Source: Telmatactis stephensoni
Taxonomy: Eukaryota; Cnidaria; Anthozoa; Actiniaria; Isophelliidae
Length of the DNA: 64,000 nt
Direction: 5' to 3'
NCBI GenBank assembly: GCA_029948255.1
Contig: JALIZF010001516.1
Span: 186,001-250,000 of the forward strand
A program made the translations under genes and the position numbers. Below the pieces are notes generated by a model. That model searched no databases. It saw only the letters and a program-made list of their open reading frames with translations, and had not been told where the DNA came from. Shown piece after piece: positions 24,501-33,281 of this stretch (positions are counted from its first letter, which is position 1; the number at the start of each line of letters is the position of its first letter).

Positions 24501-25419
24501 ACTCTGCAACATTCAGTACAAGCGTGCAATAATATTCAAGTATGTTGCAGAGAAACAGTTCACACTTTCTGCGACAATTTTTTGTTGCTGCGGAAAATCG
24601 TTGCAGGTGTTGTCGCACAGACTTGATACACTCGGCAATTTTGCTTTCGTAACAAAATCTCTGAAACTGCATTGCCAGCGAGAGAGGAAATTGCAGCTTG
24701 TACCACCAGCTGAACTAGCCAGACATCTTGGCTGCTTAACGGTCTTAATAGGCCTTTTTCTCTTGACGGGCGTTGAATTCGACTTTCGCTTAAAGATTTG
24801 CTCTTGCTCGCGCTAAAATGTTGCTCTTATTTTGAATTTGTGGTCCCCGTTGGCCCCCTGTTAGCTTTGCTTTAATTTGAAGTGAGTGTCATGTTTAAAT
24901 TCTCATGCGCACGCAACTTTAAGGGGGTTAGTTTAAATCCCTTGGGTTCTGCTACTCGCAAGCTCGAGGTCACACGAAACATGATGATTAAGTGCTAGTT
25001 TTCACTATTGACATAAGCATAAGCAACATACGCAGACTCAGTAAGGCAGTGCTCATTAGCAGTTCTTGTCTTTTCTCACACCTATGTGATAAATGCAATA
25101 CTGAGTCTGCGTATGTTTCTTATGCTAAAGCTAATGTCGCTAGTGAAAACCAGGCTTAAATGCCAACTAACAAGAACTTGAACATGAAATATAATTGACT
25201 AGTAGTGAGTTTACTGATAAAATTGTTGCAGATATATCTTAGAAAATATAATGACATTTCTCTTCTATTTAGGCTGCTCTTACACAATTGATCCAATACT
25301 ATCATCGATTCCAGAAGATTCTCTCTCAACATCCTTTCAAACGTCTACCAATTAGAAGTGAACTTATCAACATACATCATGTCATGGTGGAAGTCAAGAA
25401 ACACAAGACAACCTTCTAA
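6561..25419 (+). CDS. VPS52: vacuolar protein sorting-associated protein 52 (GARP/EARP subunit), 21 exons
   Basis: Exons: 6561-6650, 6720-6795, 7124-7176, 7845-7920, 11841-11908, 12495-12524, 14601-14662, 15011-15161, 15686-15786, 16205-16337, 16437-16494, 16948-17081, 18128-18283, 18898-19016, 20171-20294, 20948-21016, 21431-21565, 22122-22202, 22641-22737, 24063-24181, 25273-25419. All have GT-AG borders and compatible phases, giving 692 residues. Landmarks match animal VPS52 throughout: DEYILDEVD, ENLEDELVKEALK, QKIYSFRRP, HYALLDNSCREY, CIHIVHRYR, DIRPHYITRRYAEFS, FLINNYDMML, GTAILQAALTQLIQYYHRF and the C-terminal INIHHVMVEVKKHK. VPS52 is a coiled-coil subunit of GARP (with VPS51, 53, 54), which tethers endosome-derived vesicles at the trans-Golgi, and of EARP at recycling endosomes. 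The human protein has 723 residues; an expected block of about 28 residues between exons 6 and 7 was not found. Confidence 0.97.
6925..7020. repeat. decayed hairpin repeat in VPS52 intron 2
   Basis: GAAGGCGAGTTGTCC..GGGACAA followed by CTTTTGTTT and later AACAAAAGAGGACAAC forms an imperfect hairpin. Layout and words (GGCGAG, CTTTTGTT) match the units of the compound palindrome at 32939-33193. Confidence 0.5.
8345..8640. repeat. short tandem duplication and CCACTTA-rich stretch
   Basis: GAAAGTGGATTAGGTTGCC is present twice in tandem (8345-8396). From 8550 to 8640 the word ACCACTTA and variants recur about seven times. Both are in VPS52 intron 4, just left of the piggyBac element. Confidence 0.7.
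8833..11473 (+). mobile_element. piggyBac transposon, complete ends, 2641 bp
   Basis: TTAA occurs at 8829-8832 and 11474-11477, the target duplication typical of piggyBac. The 15-bp terminal inverted repeats are CCCTATTCTTGCCAA (8833-8847) and its exact complement (11459-11473). Subterminal copies of CTTGCCAAGG lie at 8841 and 8883 on the left and, inverted, at 11425-11434 on the right; the two left copies each run into a GGGCCGAT..ATCGGCC palindrome. It encodes the transposase at 9155-10780 and lies in VPS52 intron 4 in the same orientation as the gene. The intact ends suggest a fairly recent insertion. Confidence 0.93.
9155..10780 (+). pseudogene. piggyBac transposase with one premature stop
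   Basis: One reading frame of 541 residues is broken only by TAA at 9914-9916 (codon 254); the frame is the same before and after. The N-terminus is acidic (runs of D, E, S), as in many PGBD proteins. The three catalytic aspartates of the DDE/D RNase-H fold are present: codon 220 (SIDESLIG), codon 303 (FVDNFYTS) and codon 409 (GGVDTLDQ). A C-terminal cysteine-rich domain (DCVVCSRR, CQGCGVGVHLACF) matches the ring/PHD-like DNA-binding domain of the family. The stop follows YSVTE, where other family members carry the short stretch before the TG-rich strand, so a single substitution could explain it. As written, the protein would lose the second and third catalytic residues. Confidence 0.93.
11490..11815 (+). 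mobile_element. tRNA-derived SINE, family B, copy 1
   Basis: The tRNA-like head includes an A-box-like TAGTCTAACGG and a B-box-like GGTTTCGAGCCCC. A conserved body (GTTTTTCTCCGGGTTCTCC, then AAATGTAGTGGTAGTGAG) ends in a T-rich run. It starts 13 bp after the piggyBac TTAA and ends about 25 bp before VPS52 exon 5, so its tail lies by that exon's polypyrimidine tract. Compare 13796-14105. Confidence 0.82.
12005..12175. repeat. degenerate AGGATCCTG-type tandem repeat
   Basis: About ten imperfect copies of a 15-20 bp unit built on AGGATC(C/T)TG, often self-complementary (AGGATCTTGTACAAGATCCT). In VPS52 intron 5. Confidence 0.7.
13163..13425 (-). mobile_element. tRNA-derived SINE, family A, copy 2 (reverse)
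   Basis: Reverse complement of the 5903-6165 element along its whole length, including the tRNA-like head (ending near 13425, with GGATGGCACAGTTGGTTAG) and the CTTTA-repeat tail at 13170-13190. In VPS52 intron 6. Confidence 0.8.
13796..14105 (+). mobile_element. tRNA-derived SINE, family B, copy 2
   Basis: This is the better preserved copy. A box TGGTCTAGCGG and B box GGTTCGAGCCC both match the RNA polymerase III consensus. The body is nearly identical to 11490-11815, and the tail ends in AATAAAG followed by an ATT repeat, like a LINE 3' end. In VPS52 intron 6. Confidence 0.85.
17341..17775. mobile_element. foldback element in VPS52 intron 12
   Basis: TATCCCACACCATAGAAAAT and ACAGCCAAT (17357-17387) reappear inverted at 17732-17764. 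The ends are not otherwise defined. Non-coding. Confidence 0.6.
17795..18010 (+). mobile_element. decayed SINE family A, with G run
   Basis: Body words of family A survive (ATAAATAGCCTTAAGTAATC, GCACGGCGTTGGCCTCAGG), with an 18-base G run at 17919-17936 in place of the family's GAGAGAGGG. The tRNA head is badly decayed. Confidence 0.5.
18345..18460 (+). mobile_element. decayed, truncated SINE family A head
   Basis: GTTGGTTAGTGTGCAGCC and a B-box relic TTTGATTCCCAG keep the family A head. It stops where the foldback element at 18468 begins, so that insertion may have cut it. Confidence 0.45.
18468..18643. mobile_element. foldback MITE, copy 1
   Basis: AGGTAGCCGTGCCTTTGCAT and following bases up to 18520 are repeated inverted up to 18614 with few mismatches, giving a hairpin of about 147 bp; GAACTGTGAAGGGC extends the right side. 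The outer part of the left arm is missing. Copy 2 at 54131-54344 is complete. In VPS52 intron 13. Confidence 0.8.
19320..19617. mobile_element. TA-flanked MITE, CACCTATTTC family, complete copy
   Basis: About 75-bp inverted repeats begin CACCTATTTCAA and contain a CGCGACT core and GGAGTATGGGTAG. TA lies on both sides, as for Tc1/mariner-type insertion. No coding potential. In VPS52 intron 14. Related copies: 2790-2870, 28992-29271, 34529-36459, 39098-39200, 41270-41535. A near relative is at 59639-59896. Confidence 0.82.
20403..20790. repeat. dispersed AATAAACGCC motifs in VPS52 intron 15
   Basis: AATAAACGCC-like words recur (near 20410, 20622, 20637, 20650, 20735). No TIRs or coding frame were found. 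Possibly an old repeat. Confidence 0.35.
21325..21395. repeat. (CAAA)n-rich microsatellite
   Basis: Runs of CAAAC and CAAA in VPS52 intron 16, just upstream of exon 17. Confidence 0.85.
21611..21872. mobile_element. foldback MITE in VPS52 intron 17
   Basis: AGGTCCGGACGCACGGTGCA on the left matches the inverse of the right end (TGCACCGTGTGTTCGGGCCT) with few mismatches. The centre repeats the words GTTGCGCGCAAC and GAAACATT in both orientations, so nearly the whole 262 bp is self-complementary. Confidence 0.78.
22566..22591. repeat. (GTCT)n microsatellite
   Basis: Six GTCT units in VPS52 intron 18. Confidence 0.9.
23640..23870 (+). mobile_element. decayed SINE family B
   Basis: Keeps the pattern GTTTCTCTCTGGATCCACTG and TAGAATGTAGTGGTAGTG from the family B body. 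The tRNA head is not recognisable. In VPS52 intron 19, next to a (GTT)n run at 23563-23585. Confidence 0.45.
24988..25160. mobile_element. foldback MITE in VPS52 intron 20
   Basis: ACATACGCAGACTCAGTA on the left pairs with TACTGAGTCTGCGTATGT on the right. The outer arms (AAGTGCTAGTTTTCACTA / TAGTGAAAACCAGGCTT) also pair. Confidence 0.75.
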
Positions 25420-25457
25420 ACGTAGGCAGACCATGGCACGTCTGTCTTCCAGTAAAA

Positions 25458-25695
25458 GCGATGTTACACGGAGCAATTTGTTTTACACTCGTCTCGCAAT
25501 TGGCTCTGCGAAACATGTTCCACGAACCATTGCAGTGTGTAACATACGCATCGCTAACAATTATTGCGAAGAAAACGATTGCGGTAACGTTTTGTCGGCG
25601 TTGTGCCGTGTAACACCCCTGAAATGGTTCATGCAACTTGTTTTGTAGCGCGAGACACGTTGCAGAAAATATATGCACCATGTAACAGCGTCTTA
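25458..25695. mobile_element. degenerate foldback repeat in the VPS52 3' UTR
   Basis: GATGTTACACGGAGCA near the left end pairs with the inverse of TGCACCATGTAACAGC at the right, and the inside is GTTGCAA/TTGCAAC-rich. It starts about 40 bp after the VPS52 stop, so it would be transcribed as 3' UTR. Confidence 0.5.
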
Positions 25696-25893
25696 AGGTT
25701 TTGAAACGCGAAATGTATTCATTTTCAAATCAAATGAGAATGAAAATCGCCAGCACTTTAAAAGATGTATGTATATAAAGAAATAGCATCGTTAGTGCAT
25801 GCTATTCAGATATTTTGGTAAAATACCACTTAGCATTTAACTTCAGCAATTGTGAAAATTTGGAGGGGAGTGTACATTAAATATCTGAACGTT

Positions 25894-25899
25894 AATAAA
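25894..25899 (+). terminator. candidate VPS52 polyadenylation signal
   Basis: AATAAA, 475 bp after the stop codon and followed by a T/A-rich stretch. First canonical hexamer seen downstream of the VPS52 stop. Confidence 0.5.
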
Positions 25900-26099
25900 A
25901 TCATATTCTATAAAGTAATAAAAAGATTGAATTATTGACATGTTGATATTCGTGTGGTTTATTATTTATAAGTAATTCCAACCCATGATTCCTTTCTCGT
26001 GAGCCAAAGAATCTCGCGGGGACTGCGGGGACTTTTACCTTTGAGTTCCAGACTTGTACTCAATCGTCACTGACATATTCCTTCCATTTGCAGTGGAAT

Positions 26100-26770
26100 A
26101 TGGGATGGCGTGAGCAAAGGCTTACGTGAGTATAGAAGAGCGACTGGGTACGAGTCGTCATCCCATGAACACGGCGGTTAAACGACTGCGCATACGCAAG
26201 ATTTCGCGGGCTTTGGCGCGCTCGCGTCTTGACCGCATGCAGGAAGCCCATGCGATGTTTACTAGAACAATCTCCCTATTTATTCAATCCTTTTTGTATT
26301 GCCAAGAATTTTTTATCTCTATTGAAAGTTCATGAAAACAACAGGTATTGCTTTATACTAAAATGCATCAGGAAAATATTTATTTTGTCCGTTTTGTTTT
26401 CATCAAATAAATTGTATTCGTTAGATTGGGCTTCCTGTGGTCCGCCATAGCTGCCATTGAAAACAGTTTGCTGACATTTTTAAACGTCAATAACTTTTTG
26501 GTACAAAAAATAATGAAAAGATACCTTGGGGTTTAAAGCTTAGTTTTTAAGTAACTTTCTAAGCTTTACATTTTTTTTTAAACAAGGGTATTCAATTTCT
26601 TTAAATTTTCGTAACATCAAAAGAGCATAAATAATAGAGGGGAAACTTCTAAGTATCGGGCGCGCCATGTGACTATTCCTGTTTGGGCTATTTTTAGAAA
26701 CTGGATGCAGTTCAATTTTCGTCTTATCCTACTCCCGTGCGTCATAATTTGACGCAGAAAGAGGAAATTT
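26100..26770. repeat. dispersed repeat related to 60770-60935
   Basis: TCATCCCATGAACACGGCGG (26158-26177) and TAGAAACTGGATGCAG (near 26693) reappear inverted around 60890 and 60775. No coding frame. Confidence 0.5.
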
Positions 26771-27032
26771 CGGAAAAAAAGAAAATTTAGTGCAAGTTTG
26801 AGTTTTCAAAAACAGCGCAAGTTTTCTTAGTTCTGCTTTTGTTCACATTATCTAGCATCAAAACCATGTATATTCTGATCACAAAGGAACGATTTTGATG
26901 AAAAAAGTTGAAAACGTTTTAAAAGGATCTTGTGTTTTTGGATGACATTTTAGCTGGAATCCGCGCGCTGCTCACACCATCATTCAAAAATGTCCGCTCA
27001 TTTGGCAGAGAATAATACTCGTTTGTTTGTAT

Positions 27033-27310
27033 AATTTTGTGGTTACTGGCTTTATGCCAGTAACACACTATGCTATGGGCTTCATGCGTGCGTGCGTGCG
27101 TAATTCGGAAATCCCCGAAGTAGACACGAAGTGTCAACCCGAAAGATATGCGAAGTTCGTGCGCCCGTCCGAGGGTGTTTAAGTCGATCAGATTAATAAT
27201 CAAATATAGGCTTTGTGGTTCAAATATCTCTCTTCAGACCAAATTGTTCAGTTTAGTTCATAACTATATCTGTAAGGGAAATTCGGTCAATTAATTACTA
27301 TAAGATCAAT
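27033..27310 (+). repeat. dispersed repeat, copy shared with 47171-47650
   Basis: GTGGTTACTGGCTTTATGCC, GTAATTCGGAAAT, CCGAGGGTGTTTAAGTCGAT and CAGACCAAATTGTTCAGTTT follow in the same order as in the element in intron 7 of the secreted-protein gene. This copy has one arm only. Confidence 0.8.
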
Positions 27311-27595
27311 CTATCGAAAACTCTTTTCTTTACATACAGCTGCATCCAAGCAAACTATAACGGGGCTCAAATCTGCAAGTTTTAGTGAGCAGTTCATATA
27401 AGGACAGTGATATATTGCACTCATGCGATCATGAGCGTGACTTTCACTACGCTGAAGTCTTAAAGGAAACTACTCTGCTGAGAGATATTGAAAAACATTT
27501 AACTGAGGAATATTTAGTTAACGAAGTCTTAAATTCTTTATTTCAACGGAAAACGATAAGACGAATTATTAGTAGAAATCTCCACAATTCTAGAT

Positions 27596-27905
27596 GGTAA
27601 GGCATGATAGTACATGGTAAGACATGATATGGTAGTACATGGTAAGACATAGTAGTACAGGGTAAGACATGGTAGTACATGGTTAGGCATGGGAAGACAT
27701 GGTAGTACATGGTTGTACATGGTAAGACATGGAGTACATGGTACGACATGCATGGTAATGGTAGTACATGGGAAGACAGTGGTTAGTACATGGGAAGACA
27801 TGGTAGTACATGGTAAGACATGGTAGTACATGGTTGTACATGGTAAGACATGGTAGTACATGGTTGTACATGGTAAGACACGGTAGCATATGATAAGACA
27901 TAAAT
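27596..27905. repeat. GGTAGTACATGGTAAGACAT minisatellite
   Basis: About 15 variable copies built from TACATGG, TAGTACATGG and TAAGACATGG over about 310 bp. It sits just before the Penelope-like fragment and may have expanded within that element. Confidence 0.92.
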
Positions 27906-27911
27906 AAATAC

Positions 27912-28290
27912 CAAGTTGTATTAAGTGGAAAAGATATTTAGATGATACCTTTGCATTTGCCAAGAGGGATGAAAACGAGCGAGTGCTTGGACAGCTGAAC
28001 AGCTTTGACAACAAAATTCAATTTACCTACGAAGAAGCTGAAAACGACACCCTACCTTTCCTGGATACCATGGTAAAATGGAGCTCTGGCTGTTTTGTAA
28101 CATCTGTCTATCGAAAAAATACCCACTCCCTAACATATCATGGAAAATTTATTTTGACCACTCTATATCCACTGGGACTCCCATGCACCTACAACCTGAA
28201 GAAAGTACGCTCACAGGCCTGGTAAGAAGAGCATTTGATATTTGCTCCAATCTATTACAAAATGAACCATCTACGGTCAGTTTTCCGTGA
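27912..28290 (+). pseudogene. Penelope-like element reverse transcriptase fragment
   Basis: Translation from 27926 gives WKRYLDDTFAFAKRDENERV, LPFLDTMVKWSSG and FVTSVYRKNTHSLTYHGK up to a stop at 28223. The catalytic YLDD is at 27935-27946. The LPFLD and TSVYRK-THS motifs about 50-70 residues after the DD box are typical of Penelope-like elements. After the stop, the shifted frame continues with LVRRAFDICSNLL, so there is a frameshift. The 5' RT part and the GIY-YIG endonuclease were not found. Confidence 0.7.
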
Positions 28291-28358
28291 AATCAACCAT
28301 ACCCTGATTGGACTAGTGAAATTCTTACTTCTGGACTTTCTAAATGAGCATGGTCGTT

Positions 28359-28718
28359 TCACGGCCTTACATGCAGTTGAAGCACTCTGGTTCCCTTTTG
28401 AACGATGGGCTGGGTCATGCCTGTGAGATGAACTACAAAAATCTCACTTGATTTGGGCTGAGGTGGCTTTTGCTCATTATTCATGTAGTCAAGCAGCTCA
28501 TTACTAAAGGCTTGGGCTCGTTTATGTTGTTCGGCGTAGCTTCTTTTCGAGAGCACATTGTGAGTAGGCCCGTTCCCTCCACTGTATGTCCCTTGCTCGT
28601 ATCCTTTAAGGTTGGCACGCAGTTGTAGGTTTTCAGCCACATCTTGTCTAGCAGCATCTAGCAAGTCAAGGTTAATTATACCACTATTCTTCCATGAAGA
28701 ATGGCCACTTTCTGCCAA
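28359..28718 (-). other. unassigned open frame, probable repeat-derived fragment
   Basis: A 119-residue frame beginning MAESGHSSWKNSGIINLD. Its last part (TGMTQPIVQKGTRVLQLHV) is repeated on the plus strand at 29952-30045 in decayed form, which points to a repeat. The family was not recognised. Confidence 0.3.
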
Positions 28719-28991
28719 GTGACTTTAGGGGCATTAAGGTTTGGTCTGAAGGCACAGGAATACATGATACCTTCCTTCTCTCCCACCATCCCACCAATTG
28801 ACGAGTTCTTGACTGGGTGTTTCTGCTGGAACCTCTCTACACAAACAATTATTCCAATTTCTCGAATAGCAATTCATGAATGAATTGATTTTGAATAGCA
28901 ATTCAAATTTGAATTTTCGCACGATTTTGGAAATTTTGGCATAATAATAATAATGTTTAAGGTTTGCATACCGCAAATATCTATATGTATA

Positions 28992-29271
28992 CACCTATTT
29001 CAAAAAAGGTTGTCGTACGAGAGGTCTCAAGCCTACGCGACTAAACCGAAAAGGAGTATGGGTAGTTGTAAAACTTCAATTTCTTTTTGGCTTTGGTCGT
29101 AATTTTAGCATCAGCAAATAAAGGTCTTTAATGTATTAGGTCATAAAAAGCGGAATTTCAGTTATTGGTTGGATATTTATATGGTTTTACAACTTAAGTA
29201 ATATTTACCCATGCTTCCTTTCGGGTGAGTCGCGTAGGCTTTCCCCGACAACTTTTATTGAAATAGGTATA
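28992..29271. mobile_element. TA-flanked MITE, CACCTATTTC family, complete copy
   Basis: The left arm CACCTATTTCAAAAAAGGTT..CGCGACT and the inverted right arm (..GCGTAGGCTTT..AAATAGGTA) enclose an AT-rich centre. Same layout as 19320-19617. Confidence 0.8.
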
Positions 29272-29274
29272 CAA

Positions 29275-29503
29275 TCAAATGCGGTTGAAATGAACTGAAA
29301 TGAAATGAAGTATAATCAAACATAAATGGATTAAAAATCCCAACTGTCAAGGAGGCAAACCAGTTGGCTATATTACAAACATGGCCGAGAAACTAAATTT
29401 GAACTAATCGAAATCGGAACAAATTCAGTCTCAGCTAGTGGCCACCTGGGACCGCCAGATTGCGAGACCAACGCTCTGACCACTCGGCCATGCTGCCTCC
29501 ATA
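29275..29503 (-). mobile_element. tRNA-derived SINE, family D (reverse)
   Basis: On the minus strand the head reads GCATGGCCGAGTGGTCAGAG and CGTTGGTCTCGCAATCTGG, resembling a Leu/Ser-type tRNA. The body follows and a TGAAA-rich tail ends near 29280. Confidence 0.7.
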
Positions 29504-29514
29504 TGAAAGTGTTT

Positions 29515-30330
29515 TGCACCTCATTTGCACGTGCAAAACGTGATTTTCATAAATTAATGCACGTTAAAACGCAATTCGCGTTGCATCAAGGGAAGGAAGG
29601 AAGAAAACAGCGAAGCGATAATTCATGCATTTAGCGAACAATCCTTTGTTGGAATTGTTTGTTGCAATCTAAAAGAGTATAAGCAAGGTAAATACAGTGG
29701 AGGGAAAGGGCCAAAATCAAAATCGAATACAGCGTGCAATTGTATTTGAAAAGTGGATACAATTCATTTTAATGTTTTTTAAAAATCACGTTTTGCACGT
29801 GCAAATGACGCAAAAAACAATTTTATATTGCCAAAATTTCCAAAATCTTGCAAAAATTCAAATTTGCTTTTTTCACGAAATTTGTATTTTTCGTTAAAAC
29901 GCATTTTCTTGAATACAAGTCAAGAGAAATCAAGAGAGATTGTTGTAGATGAAAGTTCATCTCACAGGCATGACCCACCCCGTCGTTCAAAAGGGAACTG
30001 ACCAGAGTGCTTCAACTGCAACTGCATGTAAGGCCATGAAACCGGCGACCAAAACGTGATTTTCATCTAAAATTGCATGTTGCTATTCGAGAAATTTTGT
30101 TTTAACTTGAATTTTTGTATGATTTTGGAAATTTCCGTAAGTACAAGTGTTTTTCACCATATTTTTGTATTTGAGAAATGGCGTTTTATATTAACAAAAA
30201 ATGCAAATTTCGTGAAAAATGCACGTTTGAATTTTTGAATTTTGGAAATTTCCGCAAGTACAAGTTTTTCATCTCATTTGCACGTGCAAAACGTGATCTT
30301 CATAAAAAATTGCACGTTGTATTCCAGAAA
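29515..30330. repeat. repeat region with TTTGCACGTGCAAA palindromes
   Basis: The 14-bp perfect palindrome TTTGCACGTGCAAA followed by ACGTGA occurs at about 29524, 29794 (inverted) and 30277. Related ACGTGATTTTCATAAA stretches lie near 29540 and 30055. Spacer text (CGAGAAATTTTG, GATTTTGGAAATTT) also recurs, so this is a decayed array. Confidence 0.65.
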
Positions 30331-30359
30331 TGATAGAAAATCCTATGTTTTTATAGACA

Positions 30360-30674
30360 TCACGGCACTGAGACAGCTAGCCAAATGTTTTTATCTAGAT
30401 TCAAATGTTTTTCTATTTGTGATTCGATGATATTTAGCAAGTGGTTTTCAAAGCGGTCACTATTTTCAGTGCAGTCAGATAATTGTCTTAACGATTCCAT
30501 TGAATAGCCGATCATCTTTTCCGTCTTACGTCCATGTAAGTTCGTACTGCAATCGTCACCACGACGGCTGTCCGACTGCTGCTCGTTCTTAATTTTCCAC
30601 CCAGAATCATACACAATTCCCAGAAGAACGAGATGGATAAGGAGAGAACTAAATATTCTGTGACTATCTGCCAT
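30360..30674 (-). CDS. candidate short secreted protein or signal-bearing first exon
   Basis: A 104-residue frame with a plausible signal sequence (MADSHRIFSSLLIHLVLLGI, then VYDSG), a charged middle, two cysteines and a helical tail rich in E, N and L. No homologue was recognised. No good splice donor and no second exon were found, so it may be single-exon, partial or spurious. Confidence 0.3.
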   Translation of the reverse strand: MADSHRIFSSLLIHLVLLGIVYDSGWKIKNEQQSDSRRGDDCSTNLHGRKTEKMIGYSMESLRQLSDCTENSDRFENHLLNIIESQIEKHLNLDKNIWLAVSVP

Positions 30675-31029
30675 GCTTTGTTGCTTGTTTAGATTTACCG
30701 ACTATTTTTTAGAGAAGACTGCTCGTACCAGCCGGATTTGAGTTTGAAATTCAAGACCTGTAACACTGAGGTTTTTAGCTAGAACAAGCTAGAACAAATT
30801 ATGGAAAGTTCAATATTCGCTTTAAAGGTGCCATTCTATTGAACCAGATTGAAGAATCATTAAAAAATCTTAGTCTTTTCACCTTCAAACGAGCTATAAT
30901 GGAGAACATCATTTCATCCTATTGAATTTGCTAAGTAATTTTGATTTCTCTTTTGGTACTTGTGTATTTCGAAATCATGTATTTAGTGTATATAGTAATT
31001 GTTTCTGCATTTATGTATTTGTAAAACTG

Positions 31030-31035
31030 CTCTCG

Positions 31036-31091
<56 letters not shown>
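31030..31091. repeat. (CT)n microsatellite
   Basis: About 25 CT units with two interruptions at the start. Confidence 0.95.
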
Positions 31092-31094
<3 letters not shown>

Positions 31095-31099
31095 AATTA

Positions 31100-32935
31100 A
31101 TGCATTTATAACTATATTACCACTACTTGAAGGGAGGTTACTTAGTATTGCTACCTAGCTCAATTAAATATAATTTTTTAGGTAGCCTATACCCAGTGTC
31201 TGACTCTACTTTATTTTATGATGATTACTTATTTGTCTGTGTGTGGTATTGAACATCAAATAAACCTTGTAAACCTAAACTTTGTAAACCATGAACCGAG
31301 TCTATGGTCAGCCCTGATCACTGAAAACACCTGCAAACAATCAATGGCGCCTCCGACTTTTTGATTGCAGGTTTTTCCCTAGCTAATCTAGCAAAACTGA
31401 CTGGGAGGAAAAGAAAGTGGGCGTAGCAGGTATTTAATTAGTTCTATAGAAACAAGTTTGATTTGAATAATTAACCATCATAACACAATCATTAATTTTC
31501 GTCTTGTCTTGACGCTTGTTGCTTGAAATGCGACAAAGATTTTGAAATAAGCGTATATGTGTAAGCAATGGAAAGGGATACAAGGGAAGCATGGAAATTA
31601 TTCATTCCCTTTTGCATCTTCATGGGCTAAATTAACATAAACGTTTTCTAGTTAACCCCTAGTTGTTTTAAATATAAAACTAGGTAAAATCTATGTTGAA
31701 AATGACATGGATTGGAGCTGAGCCTGACGTTGATGTTTATAGACTGAATTGTATTTTTTCTTAGAATTGACCAAGTAAAAGAAACTTTTTTACTCTTTTG
31801 AAACAAATATATTAGAAGATTTGATGGCCTGGGAAAGTTTTTTCGATATTTGCGTTTATCAAAAAAAAACCCCGTTTTTTGACCAAAGTTAGTCCTTGTT
31901 GAGTAATGATCTGCGTAAGAAAGATCTCCCAAAAAGTAATCCATGAAAATGGCTCATAGATAGTTGAGAGGGCCATGGGGGTTTGCGGATCGGCGGATTT
32001 AGCCTTCTTTTACGGTTTCTCAGATGATGATATTTGAAAAAATGATCCTCTGAAAACTATAATTTATTTGGCCATACTACTTGCGGACATGTGTAACGTA
32101 CTTAGCATCAGAAAAATCGCTTTCTTTAACAATATTCCATTGCGGAACAAATTTTAAATCAAACCATGTCATGCAAATGTATAGATAAGCTAGAGACAAC
32201 CAAATAAATTATCATGAATAATCCTAGCTGCAAATTCAAAATAGATAAGCTTTTGTTGTAACACTCTTTTACAAATATAAAAGTTTTCAAGTGCGAATTT
32301 TAATCTATTTAAAACTTTAGAAAATAACACACACGAAGGTTTACTATATCATCAACCCAGTAAAAGGATATTTGTTACCATTATTGTCCAATAATAACCA
32401 TGCTCTTTGTCGGATACCGATACTCGAATACATAAAATTCGTGCTTATGATTAAGTCATTCAATTATCAGAACTAATCGGCCAATGCACTGCACAAATAA
32501 TAAGTTCATTTACTATGCGGGTAAGTGTTAAAAAATTGAACACTCTTGATTTTAAACAGATATCCATCTGTTCACTCCTTCATTAGACAAAAAACATCGT
32601 CAGAGGTAAGTAAGTTCATATGCAAACATCAAAGCACTGCTAGAGTTAATTAACTTTTCACTAACTCAGTCATTTAAGTTTCTCTCAAGGCACGGTTAAT
32701 AGACCGTTTGTATTTAAGACAAGTGTCTTATGTCCCAGTCTTGGCACACTTTCATAAAATCTATTGTTATGCATAAACGTGCACCAAGGTGTGATCGACA
32801 CAAATTATGCCACCTATTATATTACTAGACGATCTACGGAGAAATCACGCCACCTCTTTGTTTAATCCTGTTGATTTGAATATCATTGTGATTATTTGCA
32901 GTACGCATACTAATACGGGCCAAATTTCGTTGTAA
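31100..32935. other. intergenic, no recognisable feature
   Basis: AT-rich DNA. The open frames are short and show no family motif, and no clear inverted repeats were seen. Confidence 0.5.
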
Positions 32936-32938
32936 GAA

Positions 32939-33193
32939 GCTGTTTATATGAAGGCGAGCCAGCCCGGTAAGCGGGCTGAATTCTTTTGTTTTCTTTTCCC
33001 TGGGGGCCAGAGAACAAAAGAAGTCAGCCCGCTTTAATACCGGGCTGGCTCGCCTCCATATAAACAGCCCCTTAATGGGGGCGAGCCAGCCCGGTAAGCG
33101 GGCTGACTTCTTTTGTTCTCTGCCCCCCAGGGAAAAGAAAACAAAAGAATTCAGCCCGCTTACCGGGCTGGCTCACCTCCATATAAACAGCTC
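32939..33193. mobile_element. compound palindrome (palindrome of palindromes)
   Basis: Unit 1 (32939-33070) is a hairpin: GGCGAGCCAGCCCGG at the left, CCGGGCTGGCTCGCC at the right. Unit 2 (33077-33193) is the inverted copy of unit 1, also a hairpin. Each arm contains a smaller stem CAGCCCG..CGGGCTG. TATAAACAGC flanks appear at the unit ends. No coding potential. Confidence 0.85.
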
Positions 33194-33281
33194 CTAAGAA
33201 CCTAAATTGCTGGGTTTCATCTGACACCATTTTTAATCTTGTTGGAATTTTCATCATCTGAAAGACAAGCTTTCAATAAAT

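Noticed and set aside
24310..24816. 168-residue frame after VPS52 exon 20
   Set aside because: Intronic; repeats of TTGCAG/CTGCAA and no domain. Probably an old foldback repeat.
28359..28718. Host gene on the minus strand
   Set aside because: Its end is repeated in decayed form at 29952-30045, so a mobile repeat is more likely; kept only as an unassigned fragment.
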